A stretch of 9,058 nucleotides of DNA from Candidatus Woesearchaeota archaeon. Its GTDB lineage: Archaea; Nanobdellota; Nanobdellia; Woesearchaeales; JACPBV01. Below are positions 1 to 5,474 of this stretch, in pieces (the first letter of the stretch is position 1; each line of letters begins with the position of its first letter). The DNA lies in contig JAHWHQ010000019.1 in NCBI GenBank assembly GCA_019323195.1, positions 1 through 9,058 on the forward strand, read 5' to 3'. Both the position numbers and the translations under genes were made by a program. The notes under the pieces were generated by a model. It did not search any database and was not told the origin of the DNA. It worked only from the letters and a program-made list of their open reading frames with translations.

Positions 1-577
1 GTCCGGCAAATACCTTTGATCTTGTCTGGAACTTGGCCATGGTCACCATGTGCTTGATCTTGAAGACTGCGAAGAAGTCATAGACAGAGATGAAGAGGAG
101 GAGAAGAACAACAGCGAAAAGGTTCATTATAGGGACAAATATGGCAGCTAATCCGCCGTAGACAAAGACCTCTGTTATGTTATGGATAAGGATGTTTGGC
201 TTAAATATCTTATAGCCGGCAAGGATCAGGCTGAGAAAAAAGGCAACATACTGGTTTATGAAGGCAGAGAATGCTAGGGATAATGACAGAACAACTGCCA
301 GGAAAAACCAGACCTTCCATAATACTGTCTTTTCGAACTTTATGAGCAGCAGGACAAGGACGGTTCCGATCAATACAGCTGCAAGGATAAAGATGAAAGA
401 GCTTCTCTGCTCAACAGGCGGCCTTTCTATGTCATAAGGTAGATTTACAAATTTTACCTCTCCTTTTTCAAGCGTAGCCTTATGGTCTATGTAGGCATTT
501 GTTATTATAAGGCCAATGACCTGGGCAGTGAAAAAAAGAAAGACCAACAGCAGGGTAACCTTTAATGTGTGTTTCAT
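1..577 (-). CDS. Presenilin-family intramembrane aspartyl protease (PSH-like), N-terminal part, cut by window edge
   Basis: A minus-strand reading frame opens with ATG at 577-575 and runs without a stop off the left edge, giving 192 residues. About six hydrophobic segments can be seen, near residues 6-28, 60-80, 85-107, 109-125, 135-150 and 152-172. The sixth ends in ISVYDFFAVFK followed by KHMVTMAK. This is the YD motif of presenilins and signal peptide peptidases, with D167 as the first catalytic aspartate, followed by the conserved His-Met-Val region. The preceding helix (EVFVYGGLAAIFVP) also fits archaeal presenilin homologues. The second aspartate (GxGD) and the PAL motif should lie beyond the edge. 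Family members cleave transmembrane segments inside the membrane; the substrate here is unknown. The gene diverges from the trp operon and is separated from it by the IS element. No Shine-Dalgarno motif precedes the ATG, and the TATA box spacing suggests a leaderless mRNA. Confidence 0.85.
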   Translation of the reverse strand, partial: MKHTLKVTLLLVFLFFTAQVIGLIITNAYIDHKATLEKGEVKFVNLPYDIERPPVEQRSSFIFILAAVLIGTVLVLLLIKFEKTVLWKVWFFLAVVLSLSLAFSAFINQYVAFFLSLILAGYKIFKPNILIHNITEVFVYGGLAAIFVPIMNLFAVVLLLLFISVYDFFAVFKIKHMVTMAKFQTRSKVFAG

Positions 578-600
578 TGGATTAATCTATAGGGAGGTTG

Positions 601-608
601 TATATAAA
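601..608 (-). promoter_or_regulatory. TATA box of the presenilin-like gene, leaderless spacing
   Basis: On the minus strand this reads TTTATATA, a good archaeal TATA box. Its centre lies about 27 nt upstream of the ATG at 577, so transcription should begin at or within a few bases of the start codon. The absence of a ribosome binding site before that ATG agrees with a leaderless transcript. Confidence 0.6.
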
Positions 609-683
609 GCTATTGAAACAAAAAATTTGATATGATTTCCTTCTAATCTTTTTTTTGGAAATTTAATGGAATAGGTTCCTAAG

Positions 684-716
684 TCCCAGCTTTAGCTTCT
701 GTTTTCAACTGTGGGA
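684..716 (+). repeat. IS left-end subterminal hairpin
   Basis: TCCCA at 684-688 can pair with TGGGA at 712-716. The enclosed sequence contains AGCTTTAGCT at 688-697, which also occurs with one extra T in the right-end hairpin. This is the likely TnpA recognition hairpin of the left end. The pairing is imperfect and the loop is long, so the exact fold is uncertain. Confidence 0.5.
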
Positions 717-725
717 TACAGGATA

Positions 726-766
726 GCCCTTCAGGGCGTATAAAGAAAAACCAAAAGGTTTTTCTT
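726..766 (+). repeat. Two tandem hairpins inside the IS left end
   Basis: The first is GCCC/GGGC with a TTCA loop at 726-737. The second is a perfect 10-bp stem, AAGAAAAACC (743-752) with GGTTTTTCTT (757-766), closed by an AAAA loop. Between them lies TATAAA (739-744), a possible weak tnpA TATA box that would start transcription near 768. Strong hairpins in the 5' region of IS200 elements are known to shield the transposase gene from read-through transcription and to limit its translation. That role here is inferred from position. Confidence 0.55.
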
Positions 767-809
767 CAAGCCCCTTCTCAGAACTAGTCACACAGCGAAC
801 TTGGTGTAA

Positions 810-846
810 GTATGAGCTCATACACGTTTTTCAGCTGTGAAAAACG
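810..846 (+). repeat. Palindrome plus 9-bp hairpin just upstream of tnpA ribosome binding site
   Basis: GTATGAGCTCATAC at 810-823 is a perfect 14-nt palindrome. It is followed by CGTTTTTCA (825-833) pairing perfectly with TGAAAAACG (838-846) around a GCTG loop. The second stem ends 5 nt before the GAGGTG motif (852-857) of tnpA, so it could influence ribosome access or transcript stability. Confidence 0.55.
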
Positions 847-863
847 CATATGAGGTGTAACAA

Positions 864-1295
864 ATGGTTAGTGTGAACTTTGGTATAAAAAGATTTGCCC
901 ATAGTATTGGTCAAAACTGGTATCATATAGTTTTGGTAACCAAGAAGAGGGGCAAGATTTTTCAGTGGAAAGAAACAAAAGAGATAGCTGAAAAAGCTTT
1001 TGATTGGATTTGTGAAAGGCATAAGATTGATTTATTCAGTAAGGAGGTTATGCCAGACCATGTGCATCTTTTTGTTTCTTTCCCACCGGATTATTCTATC
1101 CGTAGGTTGTTTCAAATTTTAAAAGGAGGTAGTTCTTATTACATCAGAAAGAACTATTCTTCTTTGAAGAAATATAGACATCTATGGAATAGAGGGACTA
1201 TGTATAGGAGTATAGGGAATGTAAGTGCAGAAACAATTAAGCATTATATAGAGGATTCGAATAACTGGTCGAGAACCAAGCAAAAGAAGCTTTGA
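864..1295 (+). CDS. tnpA: IS200/IS605-family Y1 transposase TnpA
   Basis: The gene encodes a 143-residue single-strand DNA transposase with the usual length and layout of the family. The HUH motif is H66-V67-H68 within MPDHVHLFVSF. The nucleophilic tyrosine is Y128 in IKHYIEDS, which attacks the DNA 5' phosphate and makes the phosphotyrosine intermediate. Other family landmarks are WYHIVLVTKKR near residues 19-29, LKGGSS near 86-91 and LWNRG near 107-111. ATG at 864 is favoured because GAGGTG (852-857) lies 6 nt upstream. One oddity: the residue four after the tyrosine, usually Gln in YIExQ and a metal ligand in IS608, is Ser132 here, with Asp131 beside it. Whether the enzyme is active cannot be judged from this alone. 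No accessory tnpB is present, and the gene ends 2 nt before the right-end stem. Confidence 0.93.
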   Translation: MVSVNFGIKRFAHSIGQNWYHIVLVTKKRGKIFQWKETKEIAEKAFDWICERHKIDLFSKEVMPDHVHLFVSFPPDYSIRRLFQILKGGSSYYIRKNYSSLKKYRHLWNRGTMYRSIGNVSAETIKHYIEDSNNWSRTKQKKL

Positions 1296-1297
1296 AT

Positions 1298-1350
1298 GAA
1301 AATCGGCGTAGAGACCCCCAAGCTTTTAGCTGGGGGAGTAGCCGATTTTC
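1298..1350 (+). repeat. IS right-end hairpin, two-part stem
   Basis: An outer 10-bp stem GAAAATCGGC (1298-1307) pairs with GCCGATTTTC (1341-1350). Inside it, after a small internal loop, CCCCC (1315-1319) pairs with GGGGG (1332-1336) and AGCT (1321-1324) with AGCT (1328-1331) around a TTT loop, leaving an unpaired A at 1320. A short G/C stem with a bulged base and an AGCTTTTAGCT core closely resembles the TnpA-bound hairpins of IS608. As RNA it would form a stable 3' end structure right after the tnpA stop codon. Confidence 0.75.
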
Positions 1351-1417
1351 CCGTAAAAAGAAAATTCATTTCTGTTAAATCTGGGTTAGATTTGGTTAAA
1401 ACCTTCAATTTTGCCTC

Positions 1418-1425
1418 TTTTTTTT
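1418..1425 (+). terminator. Oligo-T tract, candidate archaeal terminator for tnpA
   Basis: Eight consecutive T residues on the plus strand lie about 120 nt after tnpA and before the trp promoter. Archaeal RNA polymerase can terminate at T-runs without a hairpin. The tract could stop read-through from the IS element into trpE, although no single strong hairpin sits directly before it. Confidence 0.35.
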
Positions 1426-1435
1426 AAAATAAGCC

Positions 1436-1483
1436 TTATAATCCATCAGATATCTAATCTGGGCATTATAATCCCTTATATCC
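1436..1483 (+). promoter_or_regulatory. Phased TTATAATCC-type direct repeats upstream of the trp promoter
   Basis: TTATAATCC occurs at 1436-1444 and again at 1466-1474, followed by TTATATCC at 1476-1483. The starts are 30 and 10 bp apart, close to whole helical turns, so bound proteins would sit on the same face of the DNA. They lie about 30-75 bp upstream of the trpE TATA box. An activator or repressor site is possible, but the copies are AT-rich and chance cannot be excluded. Confidence 0.25.
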
Positions 1484-1512
1484 TTTTTACTGTTCTAAGC
1501 TAAAGAAAAAGG

Positions 1513-1521
1513 TTTATATAA
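1513..1521 (+). promoter_or_regulatory. TATA box of the trp operon
   Basis: TTTATATAA preceded by the purine-rich GAAAAAGG (a plausible TFB recognition element) makes a good archaeal core promoter. Transcription should start about 25-27 nt downstream, near 1541-1546. That leaves a leader of roughly 50 nt before the trpE ATG at 1593, too short for a classic attenuator. Confidence 0.65.
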
Positions 1522-1533
1522 TATGGTTTTTTT

Positions 1534-1555
1534 ACCAACCTTAAGGGGGTGTGGT
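1534..1555 (+). promoter_or_regulatory. Imperfect inverted repeat at the predicted trp transcription start, candidate operator
   Basis: ACCAACC (1534-1540) faces GGTGTGGT (1548-1555), an inverted repeat broken by one unpaired base. A second, overlapping small repeat pairs TGGT (1524-1527) with ACCA (1534-1537). Both sit between the TATA box and the expected start site, where a repressor would block polymerase. This is a positional inference only, and the sequence does not match the TGTACA TRP box of Methanothermobacter TrpY. Confidence 0.3.
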
Positions 1556-1592
1556 ATTAGAGAGCTAAACACAGAGGTTTACTTAAATTAAA

Positions 1593-3194
1593 ATGGAAGA
1601 ATACCTGGAAAAGCTTAAAAAAGCGAAAATAGGCGATATAATCCCTATATACAAAGTAATAGATGGCAATATAAACTCTATGGAATTATTTGCTAAGATT
1701 TCTGATTATGGGAGAAAAAAACACTCCCTTTTGCTTGAATCAGCTGATATTGTTCCTAAATACGGGGAATTGAGCCTTGGAAGCGTTTCTCCATGCCTTA
1801 AATTGACAGGCTCAAAGGAGGATTTTGAGATAAAGGCGCTTACAACACTAGGCAAGAAAATCCTTAAGATGGTGAAAGGGGATCTGGGGTTTTGCGATAA
1901 AATGACCTATAAGCAGGACATGATAAAGGGAAAGCTAATCCCAAAAAGAAAAAATGTTTCAGAGGATGAAAGGTTAAAGCTGAAGACGCATGTTGATATC
2001 ATAAGGGCAGTTGCATTTAAATTCAAACCTACAGAAAAACCTTTTATACCTTACTGCGGGCTTTTCGGGGCGATATCCTATGATTTTATAGACCAGTTTG
2101 AGGACCTGCCAGAGAATAAGGAGGACATACTGAAAAATCCTGATTATGAGTTTTACTTTCTGGACAACTTATTCCTTATAGACCATAAGAAGGAAAAAAC
2201 ATACCTGATAGCTAATGCAATGGTGACAGACAATAACAGGAATGAGCTGTACAAGGAGAGCATAAGGAAGATATCGGCCTATGAAAAGGCATTGTCAGGC
2301 AAATTGCCAAAACCACGAAAATTCAGGGCAAAAAAACAGGAAATAGAGACAGATACATCAAAGGCTGAGTATGAGGATATAGTAAGCGCGATGAAGACGC
2401 ATATACTTCAGGGTGATATATTCCAGGTTGTCCCTTCGAGGACGATAATAGCGGATTATAATGCAGAGCCTCTTGACATATACCATAAGCTTAGGGAGCT
2501 TAACCCTTCACCTTATATGTTTTACATGAACCAGACAGACGGGATACTGCTGGGAGCTTCTCCTGAGATGTCGTTGAGGGTGCAGGGCGATGAGGAAAAG
2601 ACGATTGAGATAAGGCCAATAGCAGGGACTAAGCCGAGAGGGATAGTTAATGATAAGATTGACCCTGACCTTGATTCCAGGTACGAAACAGAGCTTAAGA
2701 TAGACAGGAAGGAGCTGGCAGAGCATACGATGCTTATAGATCTGGCAAGGAATGATGTTGCAAAGGTCTCTGAGAAGGGAACAAGATACTGCAATGAGCC
2801 TTTTGTAGTGGAGAAATATTCGCATGTCCAGCATCTTGTGTCTAATGTTGAGGGAAAGCTTAAGAGAGAGCTGGATGCGCTGCATGCCTACCTTGCTACG
2901 ATGAACATGGGGACGTTGACAGGGGCGCCAAAGGTAGAGGCTATGAAGCTTATAAGGGAGCATGAAAAGGTGAAAAGAGGGTTTTATGGAGGGGCTGTCG
3001 GCTATATAACCCCGAACGGGGATATGGATACTACTATCGTCATAAGAAGCATGTTCCTTAAAGGAAACAAGGCATATATAAGGGCAGGGGCCGGGATTGT
3101 GTACGACTCCATGCCTACAAACGAGTTTACGGAGACAGAGAAAAAGGCAAAGGCATGCCTGAAGGCAATTAGGCTTGCAGGTGGGTTAAAATGA
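1593..3194 (+). CDS. trpE: Anthranilate synthase component I
   Basis: TrpE converts chorismate and ammonia, supplied by TrpG, to anthranilate and pyruvate, the committed step of tryptophan synthesis. The 533-residue protein has a full N-terminal regulatory domain and a C-terminal chorismate-binding domain. The LLLESAD motif (46-52) is the tryptophan-binding site known from enteric TrpE, so feedback inhibition is likely. C-terminal landmarks in order are DIFQVVPSR (275-283), NPSPYMF (304-310), GASPEMSL (321-328), PIAGT (342-346), EHTMLIDLARND (377-388), GTLTGAPKVEAM (440-451) and IRAGAGIVYDS (496-506). Ala in PIAGT, where aminodeoxychorismate synthase PabB often has Lys, favours TrpE. The chosen ATG gives the expected N-terminus. 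A GAGGT motif at 1574-1578 is 14 nt away, a rather long spacing. This is the first gene of the operon, and its stop overlaps the trpG start (ATGA). Confidence 0.97.
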   Translation: MEEYLEKLKKAKIGDIIPIYKVIDGNINSMELFAKISDYGRKKHSLLLESADIVPKYGELSLGSVSPCLKLTGSKEDFEIKALTTLGKKILKMVKGDLGFCDKMTYKQDMIKGKLIPKRKNVSEDERLKLKTHVDIIRAVAFKFKPTEKPFIPYCGLFGAISYDFIDQFEDLPENKEDILKNPDYEFYFLDNLFLIDHKKEKTYLIANAMVTDNNRNELYKESIRKISAYEKALSGKLPKPRKFRAKKQEIETDTSKAEYEDIVSAMKTHILQGDIFQVVPSRTIIADYNAEPLDIYHKLRELNPSPYMFYMNQTDGILLGASPEMSLRVQGDEEKTIEIRPIAGTKPRGIVNDKIDPDLDSRYETELKIDRKELAEHTMLIDLARNDVAKVSEKGTRYCNEPFVVEKYSHVQHLVSNVEGKLKRELDALHAYLATMNMGTLTGAPKVEAMKLIREHEKVKRGFYGGAVGYITPNGDMDTTIVIRSMFLKGNKAYIRAGAGIVYDSMPTNEFTETEKKAKACLKAIRLAGGLK

Positions 3195-3769
3195 AGGTCC
3201 TGTTTATAGACAACTTTGATTCATTTACCTATAACCTGGTGGATGAGTTTGAGAAAAGGGGATGCGAGGTTTTGGTTTACAGGAACAACATAGACATGAA
3301 GATAATAGACCAGGCAGTGAAGAGGTTCAAGCCAGGGCTTATTGTCATATCTCCAGGGCCTGGGACACCGAGGCAGGCAGGCATATCAAAAGAGATAATA
3401 TCCAATTACCATGAGAAAATCCCTATCTTTGGGGTCTGTCTAGGACACCAGTGCATAATAGACTATTTCGGAGGAAGGGTGGACAAGGCAGTAGAGACAA
3501 TACACGGCAAGCCTTCAAAGATAAACCATGATAATACCGGGATATTTAAGGGATTAGAGAACCCGTTCCAGGCAGGAAGGTATCATAGCCTGGTGGGGTA
3601 TGATGTTCCATACTGCTTAGAGATCTCGGCAAGGACTGTGAGGAGGGAGCTTGTCATGGCTGTAAGGCATAAGGAGTTTCCTGTAATAGGGATACAGTTC
3701 CATCCTGAAAGTATTCTTACGCCTGCAGGCGGGAAGATAATCGAGAATCTTCTTAGCATTGTTAAATGA
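3191..3769 (+). CDS. trpG: Anthranilate synthase component II, glutamine amidotransferase
   Basis: TrpG hydrolyses glutamine and channels ammonia to TrpE. The 192-residue protein is a stand-alone class I (triad) amidotransferase, not fused to TrpE or TrpD. It starts with the typical VLFIDNFDSFTYNL (3-16). The oxyanion region is SPGPGTP (54-60), the nucleophile is C83 in GVCLGHQ, and H171 and E173 complete the triad in FHPES. A PabA role, serving folate synthesis as well, is possible because some organisms share this subunit, but its place after trpE argues for TrpG. The ATG overlaps the trpE stop (ATGA at 3191-3194) with AGGTGG at 3178-3183 as ribosome binding site, and its own stop overlaps the next start in the same way, so the three genes are probably translationally coupled. 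Confidence 0.96.
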   Translation: MKVLFIDNFDSFTYNLVDEFEKRGCEVLVYRNNIDMKIIDQAVKRFKPGLIVISPGPGTPRQAGISKEIISNYHEKIPIFGVCLGHQCIIDYFGGRVDKAVETIHGKPSKINHDNTGIFKGLENPFQAGRYHSLVGYDVPYCLEISARTVRRELVMAVRHKEFPVIGIQFHPESILTPAGGKIIENLLSIVK

Positions 3770-4425
3770 CAGCGGTGTTTTTTGATTTTGACGGTACGTT
3801 GGTTGAAAGCTATGAAAGCGCTCTTCTTTCGTATGTGGAATTGTTCAGGGAGATAGGTTATGATTTTGATGAAGGTTTCCTCAGGGAGAGGTTTGGCAGG
3901 GGATCGAGGAAGGTGATAGCTGATTTCCTGGAGAAGCATAACATACCTCATGATGAAAAAAGGGTTGATGAGCTGACTGAGAGGAAAGGCCTGCTGAACC
4001 TGAAGCATATGGGCAGGATCAGACTGCTTCCAGGGGTTAAGAGACTGCTTGAGGAACTGAAGGACAAGAATGTATGCATGGCCATTACAACCTCAAATAC
4101 CCTGAATTTTGTCAGGCCTTTGCTTAAGAAGGGAAAGATTGATAAATATTTCAAGGCTATTGTTACAAGAGAGGACTTTAAGGAGAGCAAGCCTTCTCCT
4201 GACATATACCTGAAAGCAGCAGGTCTGCTGAATAAAAAGCCTGAGCGGTGTTTTGTTGTTGAGGATAGTGCTGCAGGAATACAGGCAGCAAAAAGGGCAG
4301 GGATGCACCCTATTGCTGTGGCAAGCGGCCAGACTCCATCAGGCGAGCTTGAAAAGGAGAGGCCTGAGCTGCTGGTTGGTTCACTCAAGGATATTGAGAA
4401 GATAAAAAACTTTTTAGGGGTGTAA
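3766..4425 (+). CDS. HAD-superfamily phosphatase (subfamily IA) embedded in the trp operon
   Basis: This 219-residue protein has the complete HAD catalytic set. Motif I is FFDFDGTLV with nucleophile D7 and acid/base D9. Motif II is ITTSN (107-111), motif III is K142 in SKPSP, and motif IV is VVEDSAAG (164-171) with E166 and D167 as magnesium ligands. Residues about 13-85 form a helical C1 cap, placing it with beta-phosphoglucomutase and phosphoglycolate-phosphatase-like enzymes that act on small phosphorylated metabolites. The true substrate cannot be read from sequence. It starts inside the trpG stop (ATGA at 3766-3769) and ends 2 nt before trpD, so it is an integral operon member rather than a chance neighbour. 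A job on a tryptophan-pathway intermediate or a damaged by-product, or recycling of sugar phosphates, is inference. HAD phosphohydrolase activity is likely, a pathway role plausible. Confidence 0.9.
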   Translation: MTAVFFDFDGTLVESYESALLSYVELFREIGYDFDEGFLRERFGRGSRKVIADFLEKHNIPHDEKRVDELTERKGLLNLKHMGRIRLLPGVKRLLEELKDKNVCMAITTSNTLNFVRPLLKKGKIDKYFKAIVTREDFKESKPSPDIYLKAAGLLNKKPERCFVVEDSAAGIQAAKRAGMHPIAVASGQTPSGELEKERPELLVGSLKDIEKIKNFLGV

Positions 4426-4427
4426 AA

Positions 4428-5441
4428 ATGATAAAAGAAGCCATTTCCAAACTGATTGAAAAACAGGACCTAGAACTTGAGGAAGCAGAGGCTGTCATGG
4501 ATGAGATCATGTCAGGCAAGGCAACAGATGCACAGATTGCAGGGTTTTTGATAGCCCTTAGGCTTAAGGGAGAGACGATTGACGAAATCACAGCCTGCGC
4601 TAAGGTCATGAGGGAAAAGGCAGCAAGGATAAAGCCAAAATCACAGGATGATCTTATAGATGTTGTCGGTACAGGAGGGGACAGGTCAGGAACCTTTAAT
4701 ATCTCTACTGCAGCTGCTTTTGTCGTTGCAGGAGCAGGGATACCTGTTGCAAAACACGGAAATAAGGGGGTTTCTAGCAGATCAGGATCAGCAGATGTGT
4801 TAACTGCTTTGGGGATTAAGATAGACCTTGAGCCAGAAAAGGTGAAGGAGTGCATCGATAAGGCAGGGATAGGGTATATGTTTGCGCCTAAGTTTCATGG
4901 GGCTATGAAGTATGCCATAGGGCCAAGAAAGGAGCTTGGTGTTAGGACTATCTTTAATATCCTGGGGCCGTTGACAAACCCTGCAGAGGCGCCTTACGAG
5001 CTTATGGGGGTTTTTGATGAATCATTAGTTGAGCCATTGGCAGAGGTTCTTGGAAAGTTAGGATGCAGGCATGCTTTGGTCGTGCACGGGAATGGGCTGG
5101 ATGAGATAACTCTGGAGGGTCCTACAAAGGTGGCTGAGTACAAGGACGGGCATGTCACAAATTATGAGATAAAGCCGACAGATTTCGGGTTAAAGATTGC
5201 TGAGCTAAAGGATATAAAAGGCGGTTCGCCGGAGGATAATGCGAGGATCGTTCTGGATATCCTTAAAGGAAAGGAGAAAGGGGCGAAGAGGGATGTTGTA
5301 CTGCTGAATGCAGGGGCAGCCGTCTATACAGCAGGAAAGGCTGCAAACATAAAGGAAGGGATTGAAAAGGCAAGGGATTCTATAGATTCCGGCAGGGCTT
5401 TAGAAAAGCTTAATAAGTTGAAGGACTGGACAAATAAATAG
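4428..5441 (+). CDS. trpD: Anthranilate phosphoribosyltransferase
   Basis: TrpD transfers the phosphoribosyl group of PRPP to anthranilate, giving N-(5'-phosphoribosyl)anthranilate. The 337-residue length is normal for a monofunctional, unfused enzyme. The PRPP-binding motif GTGGDRSGTFNIST lies at 81-94, KHGNKGVSSRSGSAD at 109-123, and the anthranilate-site region GPRKELGVRTIFN at 165-177 contains R167. D225 and E226 in GNGLDEITLEG match the second magnesium-binding pair of the family. The N-terminal helical domain (1-70) carries the usual MSGKATDAQIAGFLIALR region. The ATG is 2 nt after the HAD stop and is preceded by AGGGGTG (4416-4422) at 5 nt, an ideal ribosome binding site that fixes the start. 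It is the third of the five tryptophan activities in operon order. Confidence 0.97.
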   Translation: MIKEAISKLIEKQDLELEEAEAVMDEIMSGKATDAQIAGFLIALRLKGETIDEITACAKVMREKAARIKPKSQDDLIDVVGTGGDRSGTFNISTAAAFVVAGAGIPVAKHGNKGVSSRSGSADVLTALGIKIDLEPEKVKECIDKAGIGYMFAPKFHGAMKYAIGPRKELGVRTIFNILGPLTNPAEAPYELMGVFDESLVEPLAEVLGKLGCRHALVVHGNGLDEITLEGPTKVAEYKDGHVTNYEIKPTDFGLKIAELKDIKGGSPEDNARIVLDILKGKEKGAKRDVVLLNAGAAVYTAGKAANIKEGIEKARDSIDSGRALEKLNKLKDWTNK

Positions 5442-5474
5442 CATGTCCTTTTTATCATTCTGAGGATGGGAAAG

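Larger units (their letters stand above)
665..1355 (+). mobile_element. IS200/IS605-family insertion sequence, single-gene (tnpA only) type; boundaries approximate
   Basis: The element is defined by a Y1 HUH transposase gene flanked by non-identical subterminal hairpins rather than terminal inverted repeats, as in IS200/IS605 elements. Left (684-716) and right (1315-1336) hairpins both have a C-run/G-run stem around an AGCTTT(T)AGCT core, the kind of imperfect palindrome TnpA recognises in IS608. No tnpB or omega-RNA scaffold lies between the hairpins, so this is an IS200-type element. The exact ends cannot be fixed because these elements make no target duplication. In IS608 cleavage is roughly 10-20 nt outside the hairpin feet, which here gives about 665-675 and 1340-1360. 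It sits between two divergent promoters and interrupts neither gene. An intact frame with full-length transposase suggests a fairly recent insertion. Confidence 0.8.

Noticed and set aside
831..1022. Minus-strand open frame over the start of tnpA
   Set aside because: It runs antisense to the clear tnpA gene and across the leader hairpins, and shows no domain or start signal.
1298..1350. Right-end hairpin as an omega-RNA for a TnpB nuclease
   Set aside because: No tnpB frame exists in the element or nearby. The hairpin is explained by TnpA recognition.
1541..1592. Tryptophan attenuator or leader peptide before trpE
   Set aside because: The predicted leader is only about 50 nt, holds no tandem Trp codons in a short frame, and shows no terminator/antiterminator pair.
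1430..1592. TrpY-type TRP box (TGTACA) control site
   Set aside because: The motif does not occur in the region upstream of trpE.
1635..1652. TATAATCCCTATAT inside trpE resembling the upstream repeats
   Set aside because: It encodes Asp-Ile-Ile-Pro-Ile-Tyr with this genome's favoured ATA and ATC codons. A similar string occurs in the membrane protein gene, so chance is the simplest explanation.
2508..2963. Long open frame on the minus strand inside trpE (and similar ones inside trpG, trpD, trpB)
   Set aside because: They lie antisense to well-conserved trp genes, have no ribosome binding site and no recognisable domain, and arise from the codon bias of the genes opposite.
3191..3769. trpG as pabA for folate synthesis
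   Set aside because: The amidotransferase family is shared, but coupling to trpE by ATGA and the operon context favour anthranilate synthase. A dual role is still possible.
5466..5474. ATG at 5466 as trpC start
   Set aside because: The GAGG motif abuts this ATG directly. The ATG at 5475 has correct 9-nt spacing and gives the usual MILDEI start.
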